From Limnochordia bacterium (GTDB taxonomy: Bacteria > Bacillota > Limnochordia > DUMW01), in the NCBI GenBank assembly GCA_023230925.1, contig JALNWK010000004.1, positions 1 through 64,000 of the forward strand: a DNA stretch of 64,000 nucleotides, in the 5' to 3' direction. The position numbers and the translations under genes are program-made. A model generated the notes under the pieces. That model was not told the DNA's origin and ran no database searches. It was given only the letters and a program-made list of their open reading frames with translations. Shown here in pieces: positions 26,033-33,990 of this stretch. Every line of letters starts with the position of its first letter. Position 1 is the stretch's first letter.

Positions 26033-28573
26033 CTAATCTTTCGTTCTGCTACCATTTTCAATAATTGTAATTTCGTCGATGATACAGCTTCCACCATTGT
26101 GAATCGCCCAGATGATTCTGTAATCAGGATAATCGTGGGTAGTGAAACTGAAGGTTTTGTGCTGAACTTGCCCGTCCTCCAAATCTAGCCAACGGGTAAA
26201 GCCCACATCGTAGTCTCTTCCTGCGGCTTCCGAGGCGGCATATACGTAGAAATAATTACCCCGTTCGCGGCCGGAACGTTGTTGAAAGGCAAAGGACACC
26301 GTATAGGATGTGTTTGGTTTCAACTTAATCACGTTGGAGTCCGTCCACAAATAGTGGTAGTCATCCTCTGTGAATCCTAGCTGCACAGCTTTGGGTAATA
26401 GATCATATCTGCGTTCTACTGCCAAGGAGCCTGCCCCGGCTATGGGTCGATGGCTCTCTATGCTACTTTGTTCGTGGGCAACAAAGCCTTCACCAATCCC
26501 TTCTTCAAAACCTTCATGGAGACAATCGGTGGGGTTTACTTGCTCAATACGAATGTTATCTAAGAGCAATGCTCCCTGATCTGTTGCTCCCCAAACCAAT
26601 TCGTAATCATCGAAGGGACCTAGGGTAATCACTATCGTCTTTCGTACCGAAGAGGCGCCTTCTTGATCCTGCCATTTGCAGAACCCACGCAATCCAGCAA
26701 GCTGACCCTTTCGGCTACGGGCGACGAAGTAATAGTATCCAGGTTGAGAGGTAGGACCTGACGGGGCCAGAACTGGACGATAATCGAAGCTGATTACATA
26801 TGTGCCGTTGGGCTCTAAGGGTACCATGCGTGAATCTAGTTTGAAAAAGTCACCCATTGGACCCTGGGAACAACCATACAAGGAATGCTTTCCTGTGATC
26901 GGGCTGTGGGATTCTAATCTGGCATTTTTACCGACGATGCGAAAGAAGCTTTCCGCAAAAGTACCACTTTCAAAATCCTCACATCCGACAAGTTCTCGGC
27001 TGGGAGTCTCTGCCCTGGTTGGGGAAACACTGTTCTCTACCTGAACTACGCCAATCGAGTAACGATTATTCCCATCATTACCTTCGATTCCTAGTTCGAT
27101 GGCCGGTTCACCTTCGCCATCCACGAGGGCAATGTAAACTTCATAGGTTCCTTCTGGCACATCCTCTGATAGAAGAAACTCACTAATATACTCATAGGTA
27201 TTGCCACTAGTCACGTTAGTCACATCAAAGCTTTCATCTGTGGAGGAGAAGACCAGGTCTTCACCGTCAAAGAAGTAGACTTTCAAGGGATATTTCTGGA
27301 AGAGCCTTCCCACTGCACGGTTTTCCCAGGTGTGATGAAGCTCAAAAATGCCTCCAGGAGCGACTATCTTAGGGAAGTAGGCTTGGGTTAACACCAGCCG
27401 ATAACCCATCCACCGTAGACCATAGGGAATCAAACCTTTGTGTTCCTGGTTATAGAAGAACAACGCAGAATCAACGTTGGGGTTTTTCGTGTTATTAAAA
27501 GCGGTAATATCCCAGCCAAGGGTCATTAAGTAATTCACATGATAGTTTAGAGCCTCATCAATGGCTCGTTTCGGGTTATATCCTTCATTCAGATTCTGAT
27601 ACCAAGTCAATGAACCTGCAATCTCACCGGAAATTGGTTTTCGGGTTCGTTGAAAAAACTCCAGCATCAACCTACCGTCGTAGGCATCGTGTACATATCT
27701 CGATAAGCCATTACGATTGAGTGCAATATTCTCTATTTGGTAGTAGGCATAATCAAAGGCGGAGGCCCTAACATACTCTTCGTAGGTGGGTTTGGGCCTA
27801 TGGTTAATCGATATCCCATAGGGAGTTAGATCATCTTGCCACTCGTATGAATTGGAGAGAACAAGGATAACATCACTATTGGCCCAGGCTTGGGACCATT
27901 CATCAATAATAGATCGGAGAGCTTGAATTCGTTCTAACAAAGAGGGGTAATCAAAGCCACTGTGCCATTCACCCCATGCCCCGTAGCCACACAATTGCAC
28001 AACTTCAACTGCCGGATGATCCTTGTACCGCCCGGCAAATTCTGCCAAGAATCTTCTTAAGTAGGTCAGATATGTAGGATGGGTGTAGTCTGGGTATTTG
28101 CACTCGGACTCCTTACCCCATCCCGCGCCGTCCTTTAATTTGTATGGTACACCCAGATCGTATAACCACTCGGGGGCACCAATTACAAAGCCCACATGGG
28201 GCATGATCATTGGATCGGTGGAAACCCTAAAGTGGATCTTCTTGCCTTGGGCGGCCCAGAACTCAACGGCCTGATCCACTAGGTTCCAGTCAAAGACACC
28301 TTTTTCTCTTTCAATAGCACCCCATGCGGACAATATGGCTACATGATCAACCATCTCCCATGGAGTACCATTCCTAATATACTCCAGGGATCGACCAGCA
28401 TCGATTTGGTCGGGAATCGCATTATCTATGTACCACCAACCCATGTGGGGATTAGAAAAAACGCTGTTGACTTCCTTAGGATACATACTTACCATACCGC
28501 CTAATACCTCCTCACCAACCGAACAAACGAGAAAGAGCGCCAATGGGACTAGCAACATAGAAAATTTCCGCAT
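26033..28573 (-). CDS. Secreted DUF4832-like candidate glycosidase with twin C-terminal binding modules
   Basis: An 846-residue protein with signal peptide (about 1-25). Residues 30-390 form a probable TIM barrel: NPHMGWWYID at the start, FDWNLVDQAVEFW, and candidate catalytic acids E202 (GYGAWGEWH) and E317 (KPISGEIAG). A DUF4832-like beta-sandwich follows (about 395-515). Two related modules of about 150 residues close the protein (about 530-685 and 690-840), each with an F-E-S/E-G start, a SHRPIAG/SHSPITG turn, and a NxTYxxSF strand; they look like carbohydrate-binding domains. The start is set by TAGGAGGTGAC just upstream. It lies downstream of a sugar-binding protein gene and next to another unclassified glycosidase, implying a shared glycan target. 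Confidence 0.7.
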   Translation of the reverse strand: MRKFSMLLVPLALFLVCSVGEEVLGGMVSMYPKEVNSVFSNPHMGWWYIDNAIPDQIDAGRSLEYIRNGTPWEMVDHVAILSAWGAIEREKGVFDWNLVDQAVEFWAAQGKKIHFRVSTDPMIMPHVGFVIGAPEWLYDLGVPYKLKDGAGWGKESECKYPDYTHPTYLTYLRRFLAEFAGRYKDHPAVEVVQLCGYGAWGEWHSGFDYPSLLERIQALRSIIDEWSQAWANSDVILVLSNSYEWQDDLTPYGISINHRPKPTYEEYVRASAFDYAYYQIENIALNRNGLSRYVHDAYDGRLMLEFFQRTRKPISGEIAGSLTWYQNLNEGYNPKRAIDEALNYHVNYLMTLGWDITAFNNTKNPNVDSALFFYNQEHKGLIPYGLRWMGYRLVLTQAYFPKIVAPGGIFELHHTWENRAVGRLFQKYPLKVYFFDGEDLVFSSTDESFDVTNVTSGNTYEYISEFLLSEDVPEGTYEVYIALVDGEGEPAIELGIEGNDGNNRYSIGVVQVENSVSPTRAETPSRELVGCEDFESGTFAESFFRIVGKNARLESHSPITGKHSLYGCSQGPMGDFFKLDSRMVPLEPNGTYVISFDYRPVLAPSGPTSQPGYYYFVARSRKGQLAGLRGFCKWQDQEGASSVRKTIVITLGPFDDYELVWGATDQGALLLDNIRIEQVNPTDCLHEGFEEGIGEGFVAHEQSSIESHRPIAGAGSLAVERRYDLLPKAVQLGFTEDDYHYLWTDSNVIKLKPNTSYTVSFAFQQRSGRERGNYFYVYAASEAAGRDYDVGFTRWLDLEDGQVQHKTFSFTTHDYPDYRIIWAIHNGGSCIIDEITIIENGSRTKD

Positions 28574-28594
28574 GTAGTCACCTCCTACGAGGAA

Positions 28595-28617
28595 GGTCCC
28601 ACACTCTGTGTGGGACC
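28595..28617 (-). repeat. Intercistronic hairpin after binding-protein gene
   Basis: Ten-base perfect arms GGTCCCACAC / GTGTGGGACC (28595-28604 and 28608-28617) around three bases, between the binding-protein stop and the next gene. No U-run follows. It probably stabilises the upstream mRNA segment or reduces read-through, giving more binding protein than enzyme. Confidence 0.6.
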
Positions 28618-28627
28618 GTTTTTATCT

Positions 28628-29854
28628 TCATCGATAGTAATCGGCCAAAGCGGTGTTAATCCGATTCTCCATTACCTCAACTGCTTGATTGGGATGTACC
28701 CGTTCATATAAGGAATCGCTTACTGCACCGATGAGTGCACCCCAAACAGCATCCCAAACAGTGCCGTCAAGTTTGTAGGCTGAATTGCTCAATACCGAGG
28801 CAGCTACTTGGAAGAACTGGTTACCTGCAATTTCCTCTGCTTGGTAGTGCCCCAACTGGGTGGGCAAAAGACCCGTGGCCAGGGCGCACTCGACAGAGTT
28901 ATCTTCGTTTAGGAGAAACCGGTAAAACTTCGTTCCAGCTCCTCTAGCCTCCTCATCCAAACCGTAGCCAAAACGCCAGTCGGAAGCAACACAAGTAGCT
29001 CCAAAGGCAGCATCCTCTGACGGCCTTGGTTGCGCGGCTACTCCCCAATCAAAACTAGCCGTTTGGGCGGCTCCGTAGAACCATGTACCTAGGAAGGTCA
29101 TCGCAGCAGTCTGATTCAGGAACTGCTCGCCACTCCATGCGGGACTAGGCCAGGGAATGATCTGGTTTTCAATTAGGTCTAAGAAGAACCCATACGCATC
29201 TTGGGCCTTAGTCCCTGTGAGTTTCACTTCTTTGTCGCCGATTTGAAAGTACTCAGGTACAGCTTGGGGCAAATATACTTGTAGAAAATCTGTAGGTTCT
29301 GTGGTAAAGCCAGCTTGAAGGATCTGACCATCGGGGCCGATTTTCGTCAGTTTTTTCGCCACTTTGGTCAACTCATCCCACGTCTTCGGCACGTCCTTAT
29401 CTCCAAGGCCGGCTTCGGCAAAAAGCTCTCGATTATACCAAAGAGGCGTAGTCCACAAGCTGAAGGGATACGCGTACACCTTCCCGTCATCTTCGATAAA
29501 GTCTTCAAAGAAGGGTAACTCCTGTGACCGCATGTATTCAACAAGAGTGGGTTCGTAGAAGTCTTCAGGATACACGTCTATTAAATCCTCAAACCCACCC
29601 CGTAAGAGTTCCGGAGCAACTCCGCTAACCTGAGCCATCTGCAGCTTGTCGAAATATCCATCAAAGGGATGTAGCTCCACAATGACCTCGACTTCATCCT
29701 GCATTTGGTTGAATTCCTCTGCTTTTCTGGCAGTGAACTCACCGATGGCGTCATGCCAGGACCACAAAGAAATGACGGTCTTACCAAAACCCACTGTGTT
29801 TGCCAGTAATACTACTAATATGCTAAATACAAATATACTAGATTTGTTACGCAT
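28628..29854 (-). CDS. ABC sugar transporter, extracellular solute-binding protein (family 1)
   Basis: A 408-residue binding protein, ATG set by an AGGAG site seven bases upstream. Signal sequence about residues 1-24 (ends TVGFGKT). Mature features include ISLWSWHDAIGEFTARKAEEFN, VSGVAPELLRGG and LPFFEDFIEDDGKVYAYPFS. It would present glycan or glycoside fragments to a permease encoded elsewhere. Downstream in the same unit are two candidate glycosidases, and upstream, 62 bases away, a nucleoside hydrolase. Expression is probably controlled by the divergent nucleoside-hydrolase/AraC fusion regulator at 30986 (inference from gene order). Confidence 0.9.
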   Translation of the reverse strand: MRNKSSIFVFSILVVLLANTVGFGKTVISLWSWHDAIGEFTARKAEEFNQMQDEVEVIVELHPFDGYFDKLQMAQVSGVAPELLRGGFEDLIDVYPEDFYEPTLVEYMRSQELPFFEDFIEDDGKVYAYPFSLWTTPLWYNRELFAEAGLGDKDVPKTWDELTKVAKKLTKIGPDGQILQAGFTTEPTDFLQVYLPQAVPEYFQIGDKEVKLTGTKAQDAYGFFLDLIENQIIPWPSPAWSGEQFLNQTAAMTFLGTWFYGAAQTASFDWGVAAQPRPSEDAAFGATCVASDWRFGYGLDEEARGAGTKFYRFLLNEDNSVECALATGLLPTQLGHYQAEEIAGNQFFQVAASVLSNSAYKLDGTVWDAVWGALIGAVSDSLYERVHPNQAVEVMENRINTALADYYR

Positions 29855-29916
29855 AATAGACTCCTTCCTTTCTTACTAATACTTCTGTTCAGTAAACATT
29901 CCTTGTTTCCTTTGGT

Positions 29917-30858
29917 TTAAAATCTACCACCTTCCCCTCCTAAGAGTGTGGTACATACAACTTGCTTGGCTCTTGATACATTCATGCTTTGACTTACCAT
30001 TACAGCCGACGGACGCTCATAACTACATCCTGGAAGACTACACTCCTTAATGGGCAACCCCGCCACATACTTCTCCAAGTCAATAACGCAACCTCTAGTG
30101 AACAGACCTGTTGTCTCAACGCGCAAGTGCCTCGCGCTCACCTCGAACATATCAGGCTTAATTACCCAGAGTAAGGGAGCCAGATCATAGAGGATCGGCT
30201 CTGAACCCCAGACACTCTGTAATTCTAGTAGCAGATCCACCACTGGCCCTCCTTGGTCTTTCAGTATCGTACATGTTTTACGGTCCAGGATTAGTTCCTT
30301 ACTAACACTCCAAGTGGCAAGAAAGGTCTGAAGACCCATCCGGAGGATCTTATCTGCCGCAAGGTAATCATTGGCAAAGTTGTGTTCCCGCCGAAAATAG
30401 ACAACCTCACCTCCCATAATGGCAAGGCCCTTCAAATCCTGTTTGAGTGATGGATATCGACAGAAGGCTTCGGCTGCATTAGTTAGTTGCCCCAGACACA
30501 CTAAGGTTACCTCTCCGGGGTTTTCTTTAGCCACACGGTGCAAGTGATCCCAAGCGACAATCCCACAATCTGGCATTTCCGATGAGTGTCCGGCTGCCCA
30601 AGCTAGTTGAGGAGTAAGCTGCGGCACTTTAGTCTGGGTCGGTGAACTCTCTGCGCCTGCCGAAACACAAATATGTTCCTTGCCTACCGCTTTGGTGATC
30701 ATCCGGGCAAGATGTGCCCGTAAATGGACATGGTGATCAACTGTTGATATACCCACTACATCTAACTGAGGATGCATTAGTGCAAAAGCTAAGGCATACG
30801 CATCGTCAATGTCGTTACCTATATCTGTATCTATAAAGACCTTGTGTGCCCCTGTCAA
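29917..30858 (-). CDS. Inosine-uridine-type nucleoside hydrolase family protein
   Basis: A 313-residue member of the nucleoside hydrolase fold, which cleaves N-glycosidic bonds of ribosides using a bound calcium ion. The calcium-binding start VFIDTDIGNDIDDAYAL is intact, and GQLTNAAEAF plus EHNFANDYLAADKIL match other conserved blocks. The late HD motif is changed: LYDLAPL has Tyr where the catalytic His is usual, while the Asp is kept. TTG start with GGGGG nine bases upstream. It is cytoplasmic (no signal). It starts 127 bases from the divergent fusion regulator and heads a unit with a sugar-binding protein and two glycosidase-like genes. The real substrate may be a non-nucleoside furanoside. 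Confidence 0.88.
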   Translation of the reverse strand: MTGAHKVFIDTDIGNDIDDAYALAFALMHPQLDVVGISTVDHHVHLRAHLARMITKAVGKEHICVSAGAESSPTQTKVPQLTPQLAWAAGHSSEMPDCGIVAWDHLHRVAKENPGEVTLVCLGQLTNAAEAFCRYPSLKQDLKGLAIMGGEVVYFRREHNFANDYLAADKILRMGLQTFLATWSVSKELILDRKTCTILKDQGGPVVDLLLELQSVWGSEPILYDLAPLLWVIKPDMFEVSARHLRVETTGLFTRGCVIDLEKYVAGLPIKECSLPGCSYERPSAVMVSQSMNVSRAKQVVCTTLLGGEGGRF

Positions 30859-30937
30859 CGCCGATTTACCCCCTGAAACGCATCATGTTATAATACATCT
30901 ATATTGTCTTACTTCAACGAAACCAAAGACTTACCCT

Positions 30938-30965
30938 TTGACATGGATTGGCACAAACTTAGCAT
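30938..30965 (+). promoter_or_regulatory. Promoter of fusion regulator gene (conserved in both loci)
   Basis: TTGACA (30938-30943), 16 bases, then TAGCAT (30960-30965), 20 bases before the TTG start at 30986. The surrounding 38-base block 30934-30971 matches the block upstream of the second fusion gene at 29 of 38 positions, so it is probably functional in regulation as well. Confidence 0.6.
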
Positions 30966-30985
30966 TTATTGCGCGGGGTGATCAA

Positions 30986-32686
30986 TTGAGTATACCCATT
31001 GTTATTGATACAGAAATAGGAGATAATATTGATGATGCCTTTGCTCTTGCTCTGGCGCTAAGTTCCCCAGAGATTGAACTGTTGGGGGTCACCACTACCT
31101 TTTACCATGCACAGGCCAGGTCCTTACTGGCCCGCAGGCTATTAGGTGCCTATGGCCGATGCCAAATCCCTGTAAATCACGGGCAATCCCACCTCTTTCA
31201 AGGTGAACCTCCTGCGGATTTTGATACGTTTACACAGATGGAGGAAGCTGTGCTAAAGGAGCCGATGTCAATTAGCACAAACATGTCCGCTTTAGATTGG
31301 CTCGGCGAATTAACCAAAACAGAGCAGAACATTACCTACATTGCCAACGGTCCCTTAACAAACCTTGCGGATTTCATACACCACTACCCCACACAGACCA
31401 AGGCGCTAAAGCAAATCGTACTCATGGGCGGATGGGCAACTCAAAGACTACCGGAGTGGAACATAAGCCACGATCCAAGGGCAGCAGCCATCGTGTTTGA
31501 GTCTGAGATCCCCATTGTGGTCATTGGTCGTGAAGTGACGCTAGGATGTATTCTGACCCAGTCCCAAGTGGAGATGCTCCTAGAGTCAAACCTTCCCGGC
31601 ACGAAATTCCTGATGACCCTATATCGTCAGTGGGCAAAGACTATGGGCAATACACCACCAATCATGTATGATCCATTAACGGTGATGTATCTGTGCGATC
31701 CTTCCTTGGTCCAGCTTGAGTACGTTCCCCTACGGGTTCAGACAGAACCGGGACCAACCTATGGGGTTTTGTATCAGGATCCTACCGGAGTACCTGTGCA
31801 TATGGCAACCGATGTGGACCGGGGACGTTATTTGAACACACTAGTATCCCGTCTTACCGGGCAGACTGGGATCCGTGAACTATATCCAGCCAAACTACAA
31901 GTCGACATCAAGGACGCCTTGGAGATCACCTATCCTCTTAATTGGCAAATGAAGCGTAACGTCACGGCAAAACACATCCTTGCTTGTGTTATCCAAGGAG
32001 AAGGTACAGTGGAAAATAGTGATGGGCTGAGCACCACAATGCAAGAGGGAGACCTGGTATACATACCTCCCCATTGCGTGCATCAAATGTCAACAAGAAC
32101 CGGTATGACCATGTCCATACTGTATTTTGACTGTTGGCAGACTCGAAATGGCGAGCAAGAGGACTATCTTCTACCTTTGACTAACCAAAACCTAGTACAT
32201 CAGCTGCCAGATCCTACTTACGGCAAATCAACCATCGCACAGATCGTTGATCTGTGGTCGAAACCTTCCTTAAAAAACATGCTCATCTGCCAAAGCAGGC
32301 TATTGTCTGTCGTGGCATATCTGTGTAACACTAGCCAAAGCCCGAGTGAAACCGCAAACGAAACTAAACAGCTAGTAAAGGAGATCAGAGAGTACCTCGA
32401 GGAGAAGGCCGAAGAGAGTATTGTGCTTGAACAACTAGAAATCCACTTTTCACTGAGCAAATATCATCTGATCCGTATCTTTAAGCAAGAGACGAACATG
32501 ACCCCCATGCAATACCACCGCCTGCTAAAGATGCGACGGGCCAGGACTTTGCTGGAGTTGGACCACATCTCAATTAAGCAGATTGCCCATAGACTGGGAT
32601 ACTCATCAATTCAGGCTTTTAGTCGCGCCTTTAAGCAGGAAACCGGCATGAGTCCACGGGCCTATCAGCAACTTTCCAGTCGATAG
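30986..32686 (+). CDS. Nucleoside hydrolase-cupin-AraC fusion transcriptional regulator
   Basis: The TTG at 30986 is chosen: GGGGTGAT sits five bases upstream and the homologue at 56800 begins at the same point; upstream in-frame codons lack similarity. The 566-residue protein has three parts. Residues 3-300 are a nucleoside hydrolase domain (VIDTEIGDNIDDAFALAL, NGPLTNLADF, MGGWATQRLPEWN, MYDPLTVMYLCDPS). Residues about 320-420 look like a cupin/AraC sensor domain. Residues about 465-566 are two AraC helix-turn-helices (LSKYHLIRIFKQETNMTPMQ and IAHRLGYSSIQAFSRAFKQ). The Ca-ligand Asp is Glu (DTE) and the catalytic His is Tyr, so it is likely a sensor without full activity. It is divergent from a nucleoside hydrolase operon it probably controls. 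Confidence 0.88.
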   Translation: MSIPIVIDTEIGDNIDDAFALALALSSPEIELLGVTTTFYHAQARSLLARRLLGAYGRCQIPVNHGQSHLFQGEPPADFDTFTQMEEAVLKEPMSISTNMSALDWLGELTKTEQNITYIANGPLTNLADFIHHYPTQTKALKQIVLMGGWATQRLPEWNISHDPRAAAIVFESEIPIVVIGREVTLGCILTQSQVEMLLESNLPGTKFLMTLYRQWAKTMGNTPPIMYDPLTVMYLCDPSLVQLEYVPLRVQTEPGPTYGVLYQDPTGVPVHMATDVDRGRYLNTLVSRLTGQTGIRELYPAKLQVDIKDALEITYPLNWQMKRNVTAKHILACVIQGEGTVENSDGLSTTMQEGDLVYIPPHCVHQMSTRTGMTMSILYFDCWQTRNGEQEDYLLPLTNQNLVHQLPDPTYGKSTIAQIVDLWSKPSLKNMLICQSRLLSVVAYLCNTSQSPSETANETKQLVKEIREYLEEKAEESIVLEQLEIHFSLSKYHLIRIFKQETNMTPMQYHRLLKMRRARTLLELDHISIKQIAHRLGYSSIQAFSRAFKQETGMSPRAYQQLSSR

Positions 32687-32704
32687 CAATAATCCCTTAA
32701 CAGA

Positions 32705-33289
32705 TCAGATGTCTTTCTTACGAAGATTTTGCTTCTTTATACTATCCAGATCCTCCCGACTGAAACCTACTTCTCCTAGGATACCTAGAATGAAGGGTGT
32801 CTTCTTCTCGATATAACTGCCGATATCATCGGGATACTCCTGTGCTAGTCTTTTCTTGAGTTGGCCGTATTCAATTGCTTTGTCCCGATACAGTCGTAAG
32901 TAATCCCGAAATTTGAGGTGACTTTCTAGGCCTGAGGAGCCTACTAGGCAGACATACAGATGATGCTTCATCCAGATGCGGCCAGACCCATCCATTGGTA
33001 CCTGGTCGTTGACCTGTCTCATTGCCTCTCGGCCAGGTATCCCGAGGTTCCCCTCATGCTGATACCCTAACCCACATAACGCGGCAATAACCTGCTTCGC
33101 CCCTATCTCATCTGGGACAATAAGATCAATGTCGATGATCGGTTTTGCTGCTAGACCCACAACGGACGTGCTTCCCACATGCTGTATGTCTACAGCCGAC
33201 CCTTTTAGATGTCTTTTGTAAACCGCTTTTAGCTCCTCAAAGACTAGGGGCCAATCTGGGTCATAGTCCTTAACGACGATTCTTTCCAT
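32705..33289 (-). CDS. GrpB family nucleotidyltransferase-fold protein
   Basis: A 194-residue GrpB/UPF0157 protein. It shows the family signature YDPDWPLVFEELKAVY and the nucleotidyltransferase-like HVGSTSVVGLAAKPIIDIDLIV, in which the DxD pair would hold metal. A C-terminal extension is Lys-rich. Biochemical role of the family is not settled. No signal peptide. It is convergent with the fusion regulator (18 bases apart) and starts 80 bases past the cyclase gene; co-transcription with the sugar metabolism unit is possible. Confidence 0.88.
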   Translation of the reverse strand: MERIVVKDYDPDWPLVFEELKAVYKRHLKGSAVDIQHVGSTSVVGLAAKPIIDIDLIVPDEIGAKQVIAALCGLGYQHEGNLGIPGREAMRQVNDQVPMDGSGRIWMKHHLYVCLVGSSGLESHLKFRDYLRLYRDKAIEYGQLKKRLAQEYPDDIGSYIEKKTPFILGILGEVGFSREDLDSIKKQNLRKKDI

Positions 33290-33369
33290 TGATGCTCTCC
33301 TTGTGAAACCGGGTTAATATTACAACTTTCACTGGCGCTGTACTTCAACTCTGATACCAGCAAGGATGG

Positions 33370-33990
33370 TTATTCTAGTAACAGCGCCCGGACCAAAGCA
33401 GCCTCAACCCCTTGGAACTTCAACGGTGCTACAAGCAGAGTGTAGCTACCCGGCGGTACATGACCTAGGCAAAGGCCTTCAAGGATCTTGATACCTGCTT
33501 GGAACAAAATCCTATGGGTCATGTGCCCGGCTTGATCCCGTTCGATACCTAGGGCGTCAATACCAACCCCCACTGCCCGCTTGCTTACTAGCGTACGTGC
33601 CGCGGTAAGATCTACATAGATGAAGTCTTCTTTCAGGTCTTTTCTCTTGGAATTCTTGGTCTTAAACAGCACAAACTTCCCCGATGCAATGGGCAAGTCT
33701 TCTATGTCTGCCGCAGTAATCTTCTCATGCACATGGGTAAGATCAAAGACTTGACAGGGAACGAGCATCTCCTCTAGAGGATAATCGTCTATGGTAGCAC
33801 CATCGGGCACCATGTGCAGCGGAGCATCCAAATGGGTGCCTGTATGTAAATCCAAGCAGACACGGGTTTGATGTATCCCTTGTTTGTCATGCTCTGCAGT
33901 GGTGATGAACTCAGGACGCAGGTGTTCCCTATTCTTGTAGACTTGCATCTTCGGTTCAATGGTCATCGAAACATCGTAGACTATCTTCAC
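33370..33990 (-). CDS. Cyclase family protein (kynurenine formamidase-like fold)
   Basis: A 206-residue cyclase-family protein. The metal-binding motif HxGTHxDxPxH is present as DLHTGTHLDAPLH (about residues 48-60). The family includes kynurenine formamidase, isatin hydrolase and related amide or lactone hydrolases; substrate unknown here. GTG at 33990 has a GGTGG site seven bases upstream. It overlaps the end of zwf by 35 bases, indicating tight translational coupling. Its pairing with glucose-6-phosphate dehydrogenase could suggest lactone hydrolysis, but this is speculation; no separate 6-phosphogluconolactonase gene is visible here. Confidence 0.85.
   Translation of the reverse strand: MKIVYDVSMTIEPKMQVYKNREHLRPEFITTAEHDKQGIHQTRVCLDLHTGTHLDAPLHMVPDGATIDDYPLEEMLVPCQVFDLTHVHEKITAADIEDLPIASGKFVLFKTKNSKRKDLKEDFIYVDLTAARTLVSKRAVGVGIDALGIERDQAGHMTHRILFQAGIKILEGLCLGHVPPGSYTLLVAPLKFQGVEAALVRALLLE

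Noticed and set aside
30809..30985. Longer N terminus for the first fusion regulator
   Set aside because: Would overlap the divergent nucleoside hydrolase gene and run through its own promoter; TTG at 30986 has a strong site and matches the homologue's start.
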